From Litorivivens sp041624475 (GTDB lineage Bacteria > Pseudomonadota > Gammaproteobacteria > Pseudomonadales > Spongiibacteraceae): a DNA stretch of 64,000 bases. The DNA is taken from positions 1 through 64,000 of the forward strand of contig NZ_JBFJUX010000003.1 in assembly GCF_041624475.1 (NCBI RefSeq). The letters run 5' to 3'. Numbering within the stretch: the first letter of the stretch is position 1; each line of letters opens with the position of its first letter. The position numbers were made by a program, and so were the translations under genes. The notes under the pieces are model-generated. The model ran no database searches and was not told the DNA's origin. It was given only the letters and a program-made list of their open reading frames with translations. This document shows, piece after piece, positions 1 to 8,438 of this stretch.

Positions 1-1464
1 CGCGCCGACGATGTCACCCTTGGTGATGCCGTGTTGTTTGCCCACCGCCATGCGGAAAGTTTCCATGGCAACGTCTTCCGGAGCGAGCGTCGGCTCGTGT
101 CGAACCGGTTTTTCCTTGCTCTCAAACTCACGCTCCTTGCGCGCGGGTGACGGGGCGATGGGGCGGTCACTCTGGGCCATAAAGGCCAGCGCTGCGGCGA
201 CGTTTGACAGATCGGCGCTGGTCTCCGCCAGATAGCTTTCGATCAAGCCGTTGAAGAAGCTCAGGTCTTCATTTTCCATGGTCTCGCTGATAATACTTTT
301 GAACTGATCGATGCGCTTGAGATTCACCGCTTCGCGGGTGGGCAGCTCCAGCCAGTTTACAGTCTGGCCGGTCACGCGCTCGATGGTTTTCAGCATGCGC
401 TTTTCGCGCGGTGCCACAAACAGAATGGCTTTGCCGCTGCGCCCGGCGCGGCCGGTACGGCCGATACGGTGGGTGTAGGCCTCGGTATCGTAGGGAATAT
501 CGTAGTTGATAACGTGAGTCACCCGGCTCACATCGATACCGCGCGCCGCCACATCGGTGGCCACAACAATATCAATACGCTCGTTTTTCAGGTTTTCGAT
601 GGTGCGTTCGCGCAGTTGCTGGGTCATATCGCCGTTGATGGCCCCGGTGCGGTAGCCGCGGGCCTCCAGCTTTTCGGCCAGCTCTACTGTGGAGTTTTTG
701 GTGCGCACGAACATGATCACACCGTCAAAATCTTCCACCTCGAGAATGCGGGTCAGTGCGTCCAGCTTGTTGGTGCCTGAAACCTGCCAGGCCCACTGTT
801 CGATGCGGGCAATGCTGCGCTCGCCGGCTTCAATGGCCACGGTAACCGGATCATTCAGATACTGTTTGGTGATCTTGCGAATAGGCGGTGGCATGGTGGC
901 GGAAAACAGGGCCACCTGGCGCTGCTTGGGGGTTTGGTCGAGAATCCAGGTCACATCGTCGATAAAGCCCATTCGCAGCATTTCGTCGGCTTCGTCCAGT
1001 ACCACGGTTTTCAGTGCGCTCAGTGACAGCGTGCTGCGCCGCAGGTGATCCATAACCCGGCCCGGTGTGCCGACAATCACATGCACGCCCTCGCGCAAGG
1101 CCTTGAGCTGCTGAGCCATGCCTTGTCCACCGTAGACCGGCAATACGCGAAAGCCCGGCATTCTGGATGCGTAGGTCTTGAAAGCTTCGGCTACCTGTAT
1201 GGCTAGCTCGCGGGTAGGTGCCAGCACCAGTGCCTGGGGCTTGCGAAGCGACAGGTCGATGCCGGCCAGCACCGGCAGGGCGAAAGCGGCGGTCTTGCCG
1301 GTGCCGGTCTGGGCGGTGCCCAGCAGGTCTTTGCCGTTAAGCAGGCTGGGTATGGCCTGGGCCTGAATGGGAGATGGTTGTTCATAGCCTACTTGTGCAA
1401 GAGACTCGAGAAGGTTGGCGGGCAGGCCAAGGTCCGCGAAAGTGGCGGGGACAGATTGGGTCAT
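1..1464 (-). CDS. deaD: DEAD-box RNA helicase DeaD/CsdA (C-terminus beyond window)
   Basis: ATP-dependent RNA helicase of the cytoplasm; in E. coli DeaD helps 50S assembly and decay of structured mRNA in the cold. The 488 visible residues show the Q motif (about 27-39), Walker A AQTGTGKT (51-58), PTRELA (83-88), DEAD (157-160), SAT (188-190) and HRIGRTGR (332-339). From about residue 467 (METFRMAVGKQHG) a DbpA-type RNA-binding domain begins, which separates DeaD from the shorter RhlB, RhlE and SrmB helicases. The rest lies past the left edge. The ATG at 1464 follows AGGAAAA with 8-nt spacing. A perfect -10 box upstream implies a leader of about 75-80 nt, with a hairpin and a short upstream frame. 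Confidence 0.95.
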   Translation of the reverse strand, partial: MTQSVPATFADLGLPANLLESLAQVGYEQPSPIQAQAIPSLLNGKDLLGTAQTGTGKTAAFALPVLAGIDLSLRKPQALVLAPTRELAIQVAEAFKTYASRMPGFRVLPVYGGQGMAQQLKALREGVHVIVGTPGRVMDHLRRSTLSLSALKTVVLDEADEMLRMGFIDDVTWILDQTPKQRQVALFSATMPPPIRKITKQYLNDPVTVAIEAGERSIARIEQWAWQVSGTNKLDALTRILEVEDFDGVIMFVRTKNSTVELAEKLEARGYRTGAINGDMTQQLRERTIENLKNERIDIVVATDVAARGIDVSRVTHVINYDIPYDTEAYTHRIGRTGRAGRSGKAILFVAPREKRMLKTIERVTGQTVNWLELPTREAVNLKRIDQFKSIISETMENEDLSFFNGLIESYLAETSADLSNVAAALAFMAQSDRPIAPSPARKEREFESKEKPVRHEPTLAPEDVAMETFRMAVGKQHGITKGDIVGA

Positions 1465-1547
1465 TCAATTTTCCTGGTGATTCGGGCTGACTGACTCATT
1501 TATGAGTCGGCGTAAGAGCCCTAGGCGGGGCGAACAAAAGGGCGGAA

Positions 1548-1553
1548 ATTATA
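1548..1553 (-). promoter_or_regulatory. -10 element of the deaD promoter
   Basis: The minus strand reads TATAAT here, a perfect sigma-70 -10 box, about 84 nt upstream of the deaD start. The -35 at 17-nt spacing is poor (TGGTTA), so the promoter may depend on another factor. The transcript leader would contain the perfect 7-bp hairpin GACTCAT/ATGAGTC at 1493-1508. Confidence 0.45.
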
Positions 1554-1655
1554 CGCGTAAACGAAAACATTAACCAGTGCAAGCTTTATGCCCCCCCGCT
1601 TGACTCATTCTGGCAAAGCATAGATGCTGCTGCCTCGGAATTAAAGGAGACTGCC

Positions 1656-2174
1656 ATGACCCTGTTTCGCCCGGTTTTTGTACTTGTATTGGTGTTATTG
1701 CTGGTGGGCTGCCAGAAAGACGCCGAGTCTACGGCCAGCGACGGTGTTGACAGCGATGGCCTGGCTACCGGGTCGAGCAATGCCGACTTTCAGGTATACA
1801 AAAGCCCCACTTGCGGCTGTTGTGGCGAATGGGTTGAGCACGTTCAACACACGGGCTTTTCAACCGCCGTTCATCATCCGGAAGATCTCGGTGCCTTGAA
1901 GAACGAGCAGGGGATTGCCCCGCAATACCAGTCCTGTCATACCGCCGTTTCGCCCGAGGGCTATGTTTTTGAAGGGCATATTCCGGCCCGTGATATAGCG
2001 CAGTTTCTCGAGTCGCCGCCGGAAGGCGCCATTGGTTTGGCGGTGCCGGGCATGCCCGTGGGCAGCCCGGGCATGGAAGTGGGAGACCGATTTTCGCCTT
2101 ATGATGTTCTGCTGTTGAAGGAAGATGGCTCCAGTGAAGTCTTCCGTCACGTCGCCAGCGCCAGCGAGCAGTAA
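1656..2174 (+). CDS. DUF411 family metal-binding lipoprotein
   Basis: Predicted outer-membrane or periplasmic lipoprotein of the DUF411 family, often found with copper and other metal-resistance genes and thought to bind metal. An N-terminal hydrophobic segment ends in the lipobox LLVGC (Cys19). The family signature follows: SPTCGCCGEW (Cys53, Cys55, Cys56), SCHTA (Cys94, His95), GYVFEGHIP (His108) and GLAVPGMPVGSPGME. The ATG at 1656 follows AAAGGAG. No efflux or copper oxidase gene lies beside it here, so a copper role is inferred from the family only. Its TAA directly abuts the TAA of the convergent membrane-protein gene. Confidence 0.88.
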   Translation: MTLFRPVFVLVLVLLLVGCQKDAESTASDGVDSDGLATGSSNADFQVYKSPTCGCCGEWVEHVQHTGFSTAVHHPEDLGALKNEQGIAPQYQSCHTAVSPEGYVFEGHIPARDIAQFLESPPEGAIGLAVPGMPVGSPGMEVGDRFSPYDVLLLKEDGSSEVFRHVASASEQ

Positions 2175-2831
2175 TTAATCGCCCACGGCAGGTCGAAGGG
2201 TGAAGCGGCATATCTGCCACACCCTTCCGACATAGATCAGCAAGCCCAACAGCAGAACAATAAGCCACCATTCAAAGGCGTTTTCCAACCTATCGTAGTC
2301 CTCGCCCATCGACGCATCCAGCACCAGTGAAAACAGGGCGATGCCGAGTATCGCGGCGCAGGCACGCGTCAGCGCCTGTGCAAACCGGGACTCGCGGGTC
2401 TGCCTCAGGGATTGCGCCAGGCCAGCAAAGTTGACAAAGCTCAATCCCAGAAACAAGACGACGCCAAAGCGTCGCAGCGTGCGGAAATGGTCGCCACTGT
2501 GACCGAGCGAAAGGGTGTAGGTCAGTAATGCGGCTGAGGCGATCAGGCCGACAAAGCCCAGCCAACGATTGGGCTGTTCTAACTCTGCCAGCCATAGCTG
2601 TGCCAGCCTCCAGAACAGGGCGAGCAGGACGCAAGCGGGAATCATGCCGCCCTTGAAAACGAAGTAGGCACTGCCATAGCGGCCCGATTTGCTGATACTG
2701 ACACAGTCTGCCCAGTAGGGAACGCAGGCGTGAACATGGCCTTCGTTCAGTGACAGCAGAAAACAGAGGTGGATGGTGACCAGCACCAGAGCGGCGGTTA
2801 CATAGGGTAGTGTCGAGCAACGCAGAGTCAT
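2175..2831 (-). CDS. Multi-pass membrane protein, possibly Frag1/DRAM/Sfk1-like
   Basis: A 218-residue integral membrane protein with about six hydrophobic segments (near residues 8-27, 60-75, 92-110, 122-140, 153-170, 190-208). The loop after the first segment contains HVHACVPYWADCVSISKSGR, reminiscent of the luminal or periplasmic loop of Frag1/DRAM/Sfk1 proteins. That assignment is tentative and no enzymatic motif is visible. The gene converges on the DUF411 gene with no intervening base. A stem-loop at 2857-2890 separates it from the thioesterase gene upstream on the same strand, so it is probably transcribed on its own. Confidence 0.7.
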   Translation of the reverse strand: MTLRCSTLPYVTAALVLVTIHLCFLLSLNEGHVHACVPYWADCVSISKSGRYGSAYFVFKGGMIPACVLLALFWRLAQLWLAELEQPNRWLGFVGLIASAALLTYTLSLGHSGDHFRTLRRFGVVLFLGLSFVNFAGLAQSLRQTRESRFAQALTRACAAILGIALFSLVLDASMGEDYDRLENAFEWWLIVLLLGLLIYVGRVWQICRFTLRPAVGD

Positions 2832-2856
2832 GGCTCTAGTGTAGAAAATTTCATTC

Positions 2857-2890
2857 GCTCTCGCCTGTGCTTTCAGGCGAAGGCGAGAGC
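2857..2890 (-). terminator. Stem-loop after the thioesterase gene, probable terminator
   Basis: Perfect 9-bp stem GCTCTCGCC/GGCGAGAGC, followed on the minus strand by GAATGAAATTTTC. The U-run is short and late, so termination would be moderate at best. It lies 17 bp past the stop of the thioesterase gene. Confidence 0.45.
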
Positions 2891-2907
2891 AGAATAAATC
2901 ACGCGTA

Positions 2908-3633
2908 TTAGCTTTTCTCTGCCATCACCGCATCGCGCAGGGCTGTTACTGGCTGGTTGGGCCGGATAAAAATACCTTCGCACTCGGCGGTAACATGGCC
3001 ATTGGCTTCTATCTTGCCGCTGACAAAAGTCTTGCGTCCTTCGGAGCGGTCAATCCAGGCCGACATTTCCAGTGGTACGTTCAGCGGGGTCGGTCGCCGA
3101 TATTTTATGGTGAGGGTGCCGGTCATGCCGGGGTGGCCCCCCATAAACTGGGCCATACCGAGAAATTCGTCAAACAGGGCGGCGACAAACCCGCCGTGTA
3201 CGCAGCCGGGTGGGCCCTCATAGCGCCAGCCCATGGTGACCCGGGCGTATGCCGTTTCGCCTTCGGCCCACATTTCCAGCGGCGGCGCGATCGGATTGCT
3301 GTGCCCGCACAGGGGCCCCACTTCCTGAAACACCTCACCAAAGCTGCCTTCACCAATCTCGGTGTAGCCATTGCGACCGTAAACCCTGGGCGACTGCGAC
3401 AGTTGCACGGTGGCGTCTTGCAGCCACTCATTCATGGCCGACATTTGCTCCGGTGTGGGCGTTGAGGTCATCAGGGCTTCGGTGTAATCCCGCAGCGTTT
3501 GCGCGAGTTGCCGTTTGGCCTCCCATTGGGGTGTAGCCGGAGTGCGCTCATCCAGTGGAAGGAAGGGATTGTGTAGGTCTTCAAGCATACGACGTCCTGA
3601 CAGCTTGTCGGACCCTGTGGGCGAATCAGCCAT
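2908..3633 (-). CDS. PaaI/hotdog-fold acyl-CoA thioesterase
   Basis: Predicted acyl-CoA thioesterase of the PaaI (4HBT) hotdog superfamily, hydrolysing a CoA thioester in the cytosol; the substrate is not evident. The hotdog domain fills the C-terminal half, with YEGPPGCVHGG (His146, Gly147, Gly148) and Asp155 forming the usual active-site region. The first ~85 residues are a charged helical extension. The frame stays open upstream to 3732, but I chose the ATG at 3633 (MADSPTG). It overlaps the upstream VOC gene by only 8 nt (ATGGCTGA), which implies translational coupling. A second protein with the same layout, sharing NPIAPPLE and YEGPP..VHG, lies at 48155-48766. Confidence 0.85.
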   Translation of the reverse strand: MADSPTGSDKLSGRRMLEDLHNPFLPLDERTPATPQWEAKRQLAQTLRDYTEALMTSTPTPEQMSAMNEWLQDATVQLSQSPRVYGRNGYTEIGEGSFGEVFQEVGPLCGHSNPIAPPLEMWAEGETAYARVTMGWRYEGPPGCVHGGFVAALFDEFLGMAQFMGGHPGMTGTLTIKYRRPTPLNVPLEMSAWIDRSEGRKTFVSGKIEANGHVTAECEGIFIRPNQPVTALRDAVMAEKS

Positions 3634-4084
3634 AGTGCCACTTCCTGGCTGGCTCGGCGCCGTTTTCGTAGTCGATGGATTGCACATCAAACCAGATAGG
3701 CAGCAGGTGTCTGACGTAAAAGGCGTGGACAATGGTACCGCCTTCCTTGAGGTCTTCGTATTCTTTAATCTGAATCTCGCTATTCACTGTCTGCATGGCT
3801 TTGGCTTTTTCCAGCAGGGCATCCACTTCCTCGCGGGTATCGAACAATAGCCCGAGGTGGTCGTAGCCCGGGGATTGCATGGGTTTGGGGCTTTCGGCCA
3901 GCAAAATAAACTGGCTCACATCTTCGTCGAGCATCAGCAGCAGGGCCTTCTGGTCGACGATATCGATTTCCAGCGTGTTCCAGCCAAACAGTTCGCGGTA
4001 AAAGTCCGTGATCTGCTGTTTGAATTCCGGAGTCAGAGTGCCTTCCGGAAAGGTCAGCTCCATATGGTTGAGGCGCATGGGCAT
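3626..4084 (-). CDS. VOC-family (glyoxalase/bleomycin-resistance fold) protein
   Basis: A 152-residue single vicinal-oxygen-chelate domain protein. These use paired beta-alpha-beta-beta-beta modules to bind a divalent metal and act as lyases, dioxygenases or drug-binding proteins. It starts MPMRLNHMELTF (a typical first strand with His7), continues FYRELFGWNT and has the second-module start YDHLGLLFD. Candidate metal ligands are visible, but substrate cannot be read from sequence. The ATG at 4084 is preceded by AAGGAC. Its TGA overlaps the start of the downstream thioesterase, so the two form an operon and may act on the same acyl or CoA intermediate. Confidence 0.85.
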   Translation of the reverse strand: MPMRLNHMELTFPEGTLTPEFKQQITDFYRELFGWNTLEIDIVDQKALLLMLDEDVSQFILLAESPKPMQSPGYDHLGLLFDTREEVDALLEKAKAMQTVNSEIQIKEYEDLKEGGTIVHAFYVRHLLPIWFDVQSIDYENGAEPARKWHYG

Positions 4085-4145
4085 AAGTTTGTCCTTATTC
4101 TGGTTTAGCGCTCATGATTTTTGCACAGTGGCCAGTCGTCCAGTA

Positions 4146-4829
4146 TTACCCTGGTGTTAACTTGCCGACCAGAATCAGAGACTGGGGCAGGTCGCTATCG
4201 GCAGGCGTTGGTTCCCGCTGCTGTTCGAGGTTGAAACCGTACTCGGTAAACAGCGACTGCCAGCTGAGCAGGGTGCGAAAATACCAGGGTGCCGCTTGTT
4301 GAAAGCGCTCAGAAAACCCCTGCCATGAGCCTTCGCGCCAGCCGTCTTCATAGGTGTGCTCGCCGCAGGCCGTGACCGGATGCAGGGTTTGTACCACCAG
4401 CTTGCCACCCGCTTTCAGAAAGTGTGAAGCAGCGCCGAACACGGCCTCGGTCGAGGTTTTTCCAATCAGTGAGAAATTGCAGACGGCGCAATCCACCGGC
4501 TGCACAGGGGCATGAGCCAGGTCGTGATAGTCTAGACGCAGGTAGCGGCCGCCCTTGGCCTGTGCCTGCTGCACCAGGTCGTCGATGGCATCCACGCCGG
4601 TGCACGCGATGTTGTGGCCTGAGAGTGCACGACAGAGCCAGCCTTCGCCACAGCCTATATCAAGTAGCGAGTCGGGTTTGAGAGCGAGCAGCGTTTCTAT
4701 AATGGCAGCGTTGGTCAGCGTTTCGCGGCTGGCAATCTGGCGCTGGCGTACCGCGTCAGTCCAGGGGGACGCATTGACCTGCCATGAGGACAGTATGGCC
4801 TGTTCCTGATGCGCGTCCCCGAGACTCAT
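4146..4829 (-). CDS. Class I SAM-dependent methyltransferase
   Basis: Cytosolic methyltransferase of 227 residues with the Rossmann SAM-binding motif LLDIGCGEG (55-63), the acidic residue after strand 2 (GVDAID) and a motif-IV-like segment (PVDCAVCNFSLIG). It resembles small-molecule methyltransferases of the Methyltransf_11/25 type. A substrate cannot be assigned. Its ATG at 4829 directly abuts the TGA of the alpha/beta hydrolase gene upstream (TGAATG), so translation is almost certainly coupled and the two enzymes likely belong to one pathway or stress unit. Confidence 0.88.
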   Translation of the reverse strand: MSLGDAHQEQAILSSWQVNASPWTDAVRQRQIASRETLTNAAIIETLLALKPDSLLDIGCGEGWLCRALSGHNIACTGVDAIDDLVQQAQAKGGRYLRLDYHDLAHAPVQPVDCAVCNFSLIGKTSTEAVFGAASHFLKAGGKLVVQTLHPVTACGEHTYEDGWREGSWQGFSERFQQAAPWYFRTLLSWQSLFTEYGFNLEQQREPTPADSDLPQSLILVGKLTPG

Positions 4830-5759
4830 TCAGCGTATCCCGCGCAGAAAGTCGATTATTGCGCGGTTGGTTTCGGCCGGCTGGTCGGCGTTGACCCAGT
4901 GCTCGGCGCTGTCGATGGCGACAATCTCGGCTTGGGAAATCAGTTTCTCGGCTTCGCGGTGATGGTAGTAGGGGAAGCTGCTGTCCTGACGGCCCCAGAT
5001 AAACTGAACGGGTATTTTTGTTTTACCGAGTTTTTGCCAGCCGGCTGTGTAGTCGAGCACTGGCGAATAGCGAAGGGTCGACAGAGCTGCACGTTTCACC
5101 CCGGGATAACTCTGGTAGACCTTCCAGTAAGCCTTGGCCCAAGGATTGTCCTCCTGATTGAGTAAATAACTGTCGAGTTTGGATAGCAGTAGGGGCTTGC
5201 CCGCATAGTAAAATATATACTCGCCGAGAAAGGGCTTTCTGGCCCATTCCTGCGCCGCGTTTTTGTCGTCGGGCCAGCCGGCGGGGCCTGTGAGCGTCAG
5301 GCTTTTGACCTGATCCGGGTGATGCAGGGCAAAGTCGCTGGCGATGACGCAGCCGAATGACGCGCCGATCAGGTGCATGGGTTTGCTAATCCCGAGGGTA
5401 TCGCGCAGGGCGGTTAACTGCTCACGGAACAGTGCCAGGGTGTGTGGTTTCAGTGGCCGGTCGGACAGGCCGCGACCAAACAGGTCGTAGGCTACGACCC
5501 GGTAGCCGGCATTGACCAGGGCTTCTATGTTGGGTTCCCAGGTTTCCAGATAGCCGTTGAAGCTGTGAATCAATACCACGACTGGGTCTTTGCTTTTCCC
5601 CCAGCTCTGATAACGGGTAACCCCGCTTTCTGAGGCCGCGAGCGACAGATTCCGCTCCTGCCTATAGTCGATCAGTGGCTGGTGATTTTCTAGCTGGGGT
5701 GCCAGCAGCGGCAGCACCAACAACACCGCGATAATCAGAAACCCTAATACTAAGCGCAA
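4830..5759 (-). CDS. Membrane-anchored alpha/beta hydrolase
   Basis: Serine hydrolase of 309 residues with an N-terminal transmembrane or uncleaved signal segment (about 3-20), placing the catalytic domain in the periplasm. The alpha/beta fold shows the oxyanion region HSFNG (65-69), nucleophile elbow GASFG (Ser134), acid WGRQDSSFP (Asp259) and catalytic His287 in SAEHW. The family includes esterases, C-C hydrolases and haloperoxidases; the substrate is unknown. The start is TTG at 5759, preceded by GGGAGG at good spacing; no ATG is better placed. It leads the two-gene unit with the methyltransferase. Confidence 0.87.
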   Translation of the reverse strand: MRLVLGFLIIAVLLVLPLLAPQLENHQPLIDYRQERNLSLAASESGVTRYQSWGKSKDPVVVLIHSFNGYLETWEPNIEALVNAGYRVVAYDLFGRGLSDRPLKPHTLALFREQLTALRDTLGISKPMHLIGASFGCVIASDFALHHPDQVKSLTLTGPAGWPDDKNAAQEWARKPFLGEYIFYYAGKPLLLSKLDSYLLNQEDNPWAKAYWKVYQSYPGVKRAALSTLRYSPVLDYTAGWQKLGKTKIPVQFIWGRQDSSFPYYHHREAEKLISQAEIVAIDSAEHWVNADQPAETNRAIIDFLRGIR

Positions 5760-5853
5760 GACTAAACCTCCCTAGTCACGCCGGGGAGTATAACGAGAAA
5801 AATGCACTACTGCTTAGTGTCTAGGGCCGATTATTCCTTGGCGGAGCGTGTTA

Positions 5854-6165
5854 TCAGTAACCGCACATTTCCGGCAGATAGGCACGACAGCTTTCGGTCA
5901 ACCACGGTTTTCCAGGAAGGGGTCTGCTGGCTGGGGTGTGCAATCGTGCGTCCAGTTCATCCACCACTTCGGCCCAGTCGGCGTCGTCGCTGATGGCTTC
6001 ACGCAGAAAGTCGGCCTGGGCGGGCGACCAGAACGCCGCATCCTGCAGGCAAACGCGATCCGGGAGCGGTTGATGAGATTGAATGAAGCTCTCAATGTCT
6101 TTGTCACCGTCAGGCAATCCCAGTTGTCTGAAAAGTGAATTGATGCTGTGAACACCGGGTTCCAT
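5854..6165 (-). CDS. DUF2789 family protein
   Basis: Small cytosolic protein of the DUF2789 family, common in gammaproteobacteria and of unknown function. The family signature is clear: MEPGVHSINSLFRQLGLP at the start, FIQSHQPLPD in the middle and AAFWSPAQADFL...DDADWAEVVDELDARL. The frame is open upstream to 6210, but the ATG at 6165 matches the family N-terminus and has GAGGAAG in front. At 103 residues it is longer than the usual ~75-80 because of a non-conserved tail ending EMCGY. It is divergent from the alcohol dehydrogenase gene. Confidence 0.85.
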   Translation of the reverse strand: MEPGVHSINSLFRQLGLPDGDKDIESFIQSHQPLPDRVCLQDAAFWSPAQADFLREAISDDADWAEVVDELDARLHTPASRPLPGKPWLTESCRAYLPEMCGY

Positions 6166-6258
6166 GGAAGACTTCCTCGCTCTCAGTGGTAGCATCACCG
6201 ATGGTAGCAAAAAGGTTCGGCTTCGGTCGGATCGAAGTGGTCTATGCCGTGCATTGCT

Positions 6259-6264
6259 TATAAT
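6259..6264 (+). promoter_or_regulatory. -10 element upstream of the alcohol dehydrogenase gene
   Basis: TATAAT, 35 nt upstream of the ATG at 6300, in the 134-bp divergent region shared with the DUF2789 gene. No convincing -35 box is seen at 16-18 nt. Confidence 0.4.
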
Positions 6265-6299
6265 GCCCGGTTACAAGTCATCTGCTTTGGGAGAAGGGA

Positions 6300-7463
6300 A
6301 TGGATTCAACGCTGTTACTGCCACGGGTGTTACGCGTGGGCGCCGGCGCACGACATGAGATTGGTGAAGTCTTGCAGAGCCTGGGCTTGAGCCGGCCCTT
6401 TTTGGTTGTCGATGAATTCCTGAAGGGGCAGGGACATGCCGAGGCGCTGGAACAGTCCCTGCGTCAGAGAGGCATGGCGCTGCGCATCTTTTCGGGGGTG
6501 GTGCCCGACCCCACCACGGATTCCATCGACGTCGGGCTGAACGTGCTCAAGGACGGAGACCACGACGCGATTATCGCCCTTGGCGGCGGCAGCGCCATCG
6601 ACACGGCCAAGTTTATTGCCGTAATGGCCACCCGCGAGGGTAAATTGCGCAATTACAAGGTGCCGGCCACCCTGGACAGCGGCCTGCCGGTGATCGCAAT
6701 TCCTTCCACGGCAGGAACCGGCTCGGAAGCGACCCGCGCGGCGGTAGCCACAGATTCTGAAACCCAGGAAAAGATGCTGTGCATGGGGCTTGGATTGATG
6801 CCCGTGGCCGCGCTGGTGGATTACGAGCTGTCGATGACCATGCCTTACCGCCTGACAGCTGATGCCGGTCTGGACAGCCTGTGCCACGCGCTTGAGGCCT
6901 ACGTCAGTCGCAAAGCCAACCCCTTTACCGATCCGATTGCACTGAGTTGTATGCGCAGCATCGTCGAGTACCTGCCGATTGCCTGCGCCGAGCCGGATAA
7001 TCGCGCCGCGCGGGAAGCAATGATGCTGGCAGCGACCCAGGGCGGCATTGCCTTCTCGAACGCCTCGGTCACATTGATTCACGGCATGAGCCGCCCCATT
7101 GGCGCGCATTTTCACGTACCGCACGGTTTGAGTAATGCGATGTTACTGCCGGAGGTAACCGCCTGGTCGGTGCCTGGCGCGACCGAGCGCTACGCGGACA
7201 GCGCGCGGGCGATGGGCTACGCGGCTCAGTCAGACAATACGGAGGTGGCTGTGGCAAAACTGGTGACGGGTTTGCGGCAGTTGTGCGCTGATTTGAAGGT
7301 ACCCTCGCCAGCCGAGTTTGGCATTGCGGAGAGTGACTGGAAATCCTTGACGCCACTGATGGCGGAGCAGGCGCTGGCGTCGGGCTCGCCCGCCAACAAT
7401 CCGCAGGTGCCAGAGCGTGAAGACATTATCGGCTTGTATGAAAGGGTCTGGGTGGCGTCTTGA
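6300..7463 (+). CDS. Iron-containing (group III) alcohol dehydrogenase
   Basis: NAD(P)-dependent, metal-activated alcohol dehydrogenase of 387 residues, the usual length. The nucleotide-binding GGGSAIDTA is at 95-103, and the four metal ligands are all present: Asp192 and His196 (TADAGLDSLCHALEAY), His261 (LIHGMSRP) and His275 (FHVPHG). Physiological substrates range over butanol, propanediol, lactaldehyde and hydroxybutyrate; sequence alone does not decide. The ATG at 6300 follows GGGAGAAGGGA. The gene stands alone, converging on the outer-membrane barrel gene. Confidence 0.92.
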   Translation: MDSTLLLPRVLRVGAGARHEIGEVLQSLGLSRPFLVVDEFLKGQGHAEALEQSLRQRGMALRIFSGVVPDPTTDSIDVGLNVLKDGDHDAIIALGGGSAIDTAKFIAVMATREGKLRNYKVPATLDSGLPVIAIPSTAGTGSEATRAAVATDSETQEKMLCMGLGLMPVAALVDYELSMTMPYRLTADAGLDSLCHALEAYVSRKANPFTDPIALSCMRSIVEYLPIACAEPDNRAAREAMMLAATQGGIAFSNASVTLIHGMSRPIGAHFHVPHGLSNAMLLPEVTAWSVPGATERYADSARAMGYAAQSDNTEVAVAKLVTGLRQLCADLKVPSPAEFGIAESDWKSLTPLMAEQALASGSPANNPQVPEREDIIGLYERVWVAS

Positions 7464-7495
7464 CCACCCAGACTGGAAGTGCCGCCTGAGGCTGC

Positions 7496-8002
7496 TTAGA
7501 AACGCATGCTCGCGCCGAGGTTGATGCCGCCAATTTCAACATTGTCGTCGTCATACAGCGAAATGTATTCGCCGAAAAGGTCGATGCCATTGTTCAGGCG
7601 AGCGCTGATACCTATGCCATAGCTGATGTCGTCATCATCGTCATCGCCGAAGTTAGTGTCGACAGTCGTTTCTGCGAGACCGAGCAAACCGTAAACAGAA
7701 ATCACGTCTGAAACGGGGAGAATGGGTTTCGCGTAGATGCCAATGTAGTCTTCGATCTCAACTTCTACGCCGTTTTTGCTGTCATCACCGACTCCAAATC
7801 CCAGTCGTCCTTCCAGCGCGAAGTTGGGGTTGAACTTGCCACCAAAGGCCAAGTTCAGGGTTGGTGTGTCAAAGTCGGTGCTGCCGACTTCGGTTTCCAG
7901 CAGGCCATAAGAGGCGCTGCCATAAAGCTGTGGCTGACTTTGTTGAGCACTGGCTCCCGCCGCGATCAAACCGGCGGCCGCAAAACAGAGAACTTTCTTC
8001 AT
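7496..8002 (-). CDS. Small outer-membrane beta-barrel protein
   Basis: Predicted outer-membrane barrel of 168 residues. A cleavable signal peptide ends at about residue 19 (AAGASA/QQ). Alternating hydrophobic strands follow, and the chain ends in aromatic MRF, the typical C-terminal signal for BAM recognition. Surface loops are very acidic, including a run of six Asp in FGDDDDDD and LYDDDN. It fits the OmpA/OmpX-like eight-strand barrel domain (Pfam OMP_b-brl type). Function is unknown; acidic loops could bind divalent cations. The ATG at 8002 is preceded by GGAGGAA. Confidence 0.83.
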   Translation of the reverse strand: MKKVLCFAAAGLIAAGASAQQSQPQLYGSASYGLLETEVGSTDFDTPTLNLAFGGKFNPNFALEGRLGFGVGDDSKNGVEVEIEDYIGIYAKPILPVSDVISVYGLLGLAETTVDTNFGDDDDDDISYGIGISARLNNGIDLFGEYISLYDDDNVEIGGINLGASMRF

Positions 8003-8400
8003 GAGGGTTCCTCCACACGATAGTGTTTGGTGGGAGGGGATACTGCACTATGAAGGTGCGGGATGCAGTGGGAATGTTTGTTAATTTGTCTGTGAGATGA
8101 CAGGGAACTGATTGAAAACTAGACATTTATCACATTTTTTCTACTCCCCGGCCTGCAACCAGACAATACCTGACTGCGGGTTGCTTAAAGTATCTTTCGA
8201 CGTCCATGTCATAGAAGCGCGGATCACCCAGAGTCTGAGCAAAACGACCTATAGAGTCCAGGGTTGCTGGAGCGCCGATTTCTTAGCGTGCGTTGCTGCG
8301 ATCGATACGAAGGAGTGAATTATAGAATCTTGCCCCGTGTGTACGGTTTACCCTGCAAACTTTTGTTTTTCTGCTTGGAGGCGGGCAATAAACGGATAGG
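8003..8400. other. Intergenic stretch without a supported gene
   Basis: About 400 bp between the barrel gene and the bactofilin gene. A 68-codon plus-strand frame (8112-8318) has no ribosome site, family match or compositional support. It holds the promoter region of the barrel gene, in which I see no strong sigma-70 match, and the hairpin at its right end. Confidence 0.5.
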
Positions 8401-8430
8401 GGGCGTTTCACCCGTTTAGGTGAAAGGCCC
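8401..8430 (-). terminator. Hairpin downstream of bactofilin, weak terminator
   Basis: Stem GGGC-G-TTTCACC with GGTGAAA-G-GCCC around a 6-nt loop, eight bases past the bactofilin stop codon. On the minus strand it is followed by CCTATCCGTTTATT, so the U-run is poor. Confidence 0.4.
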
Positions 8431-8438
8431 GCGATGGT

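Noticed and set aside
8112..8318. 68-codon plus-strand frame in the gap after the barrel gene
   Set aside because: No ribosome site, no recognisable domain, ordinary intergenic composition.
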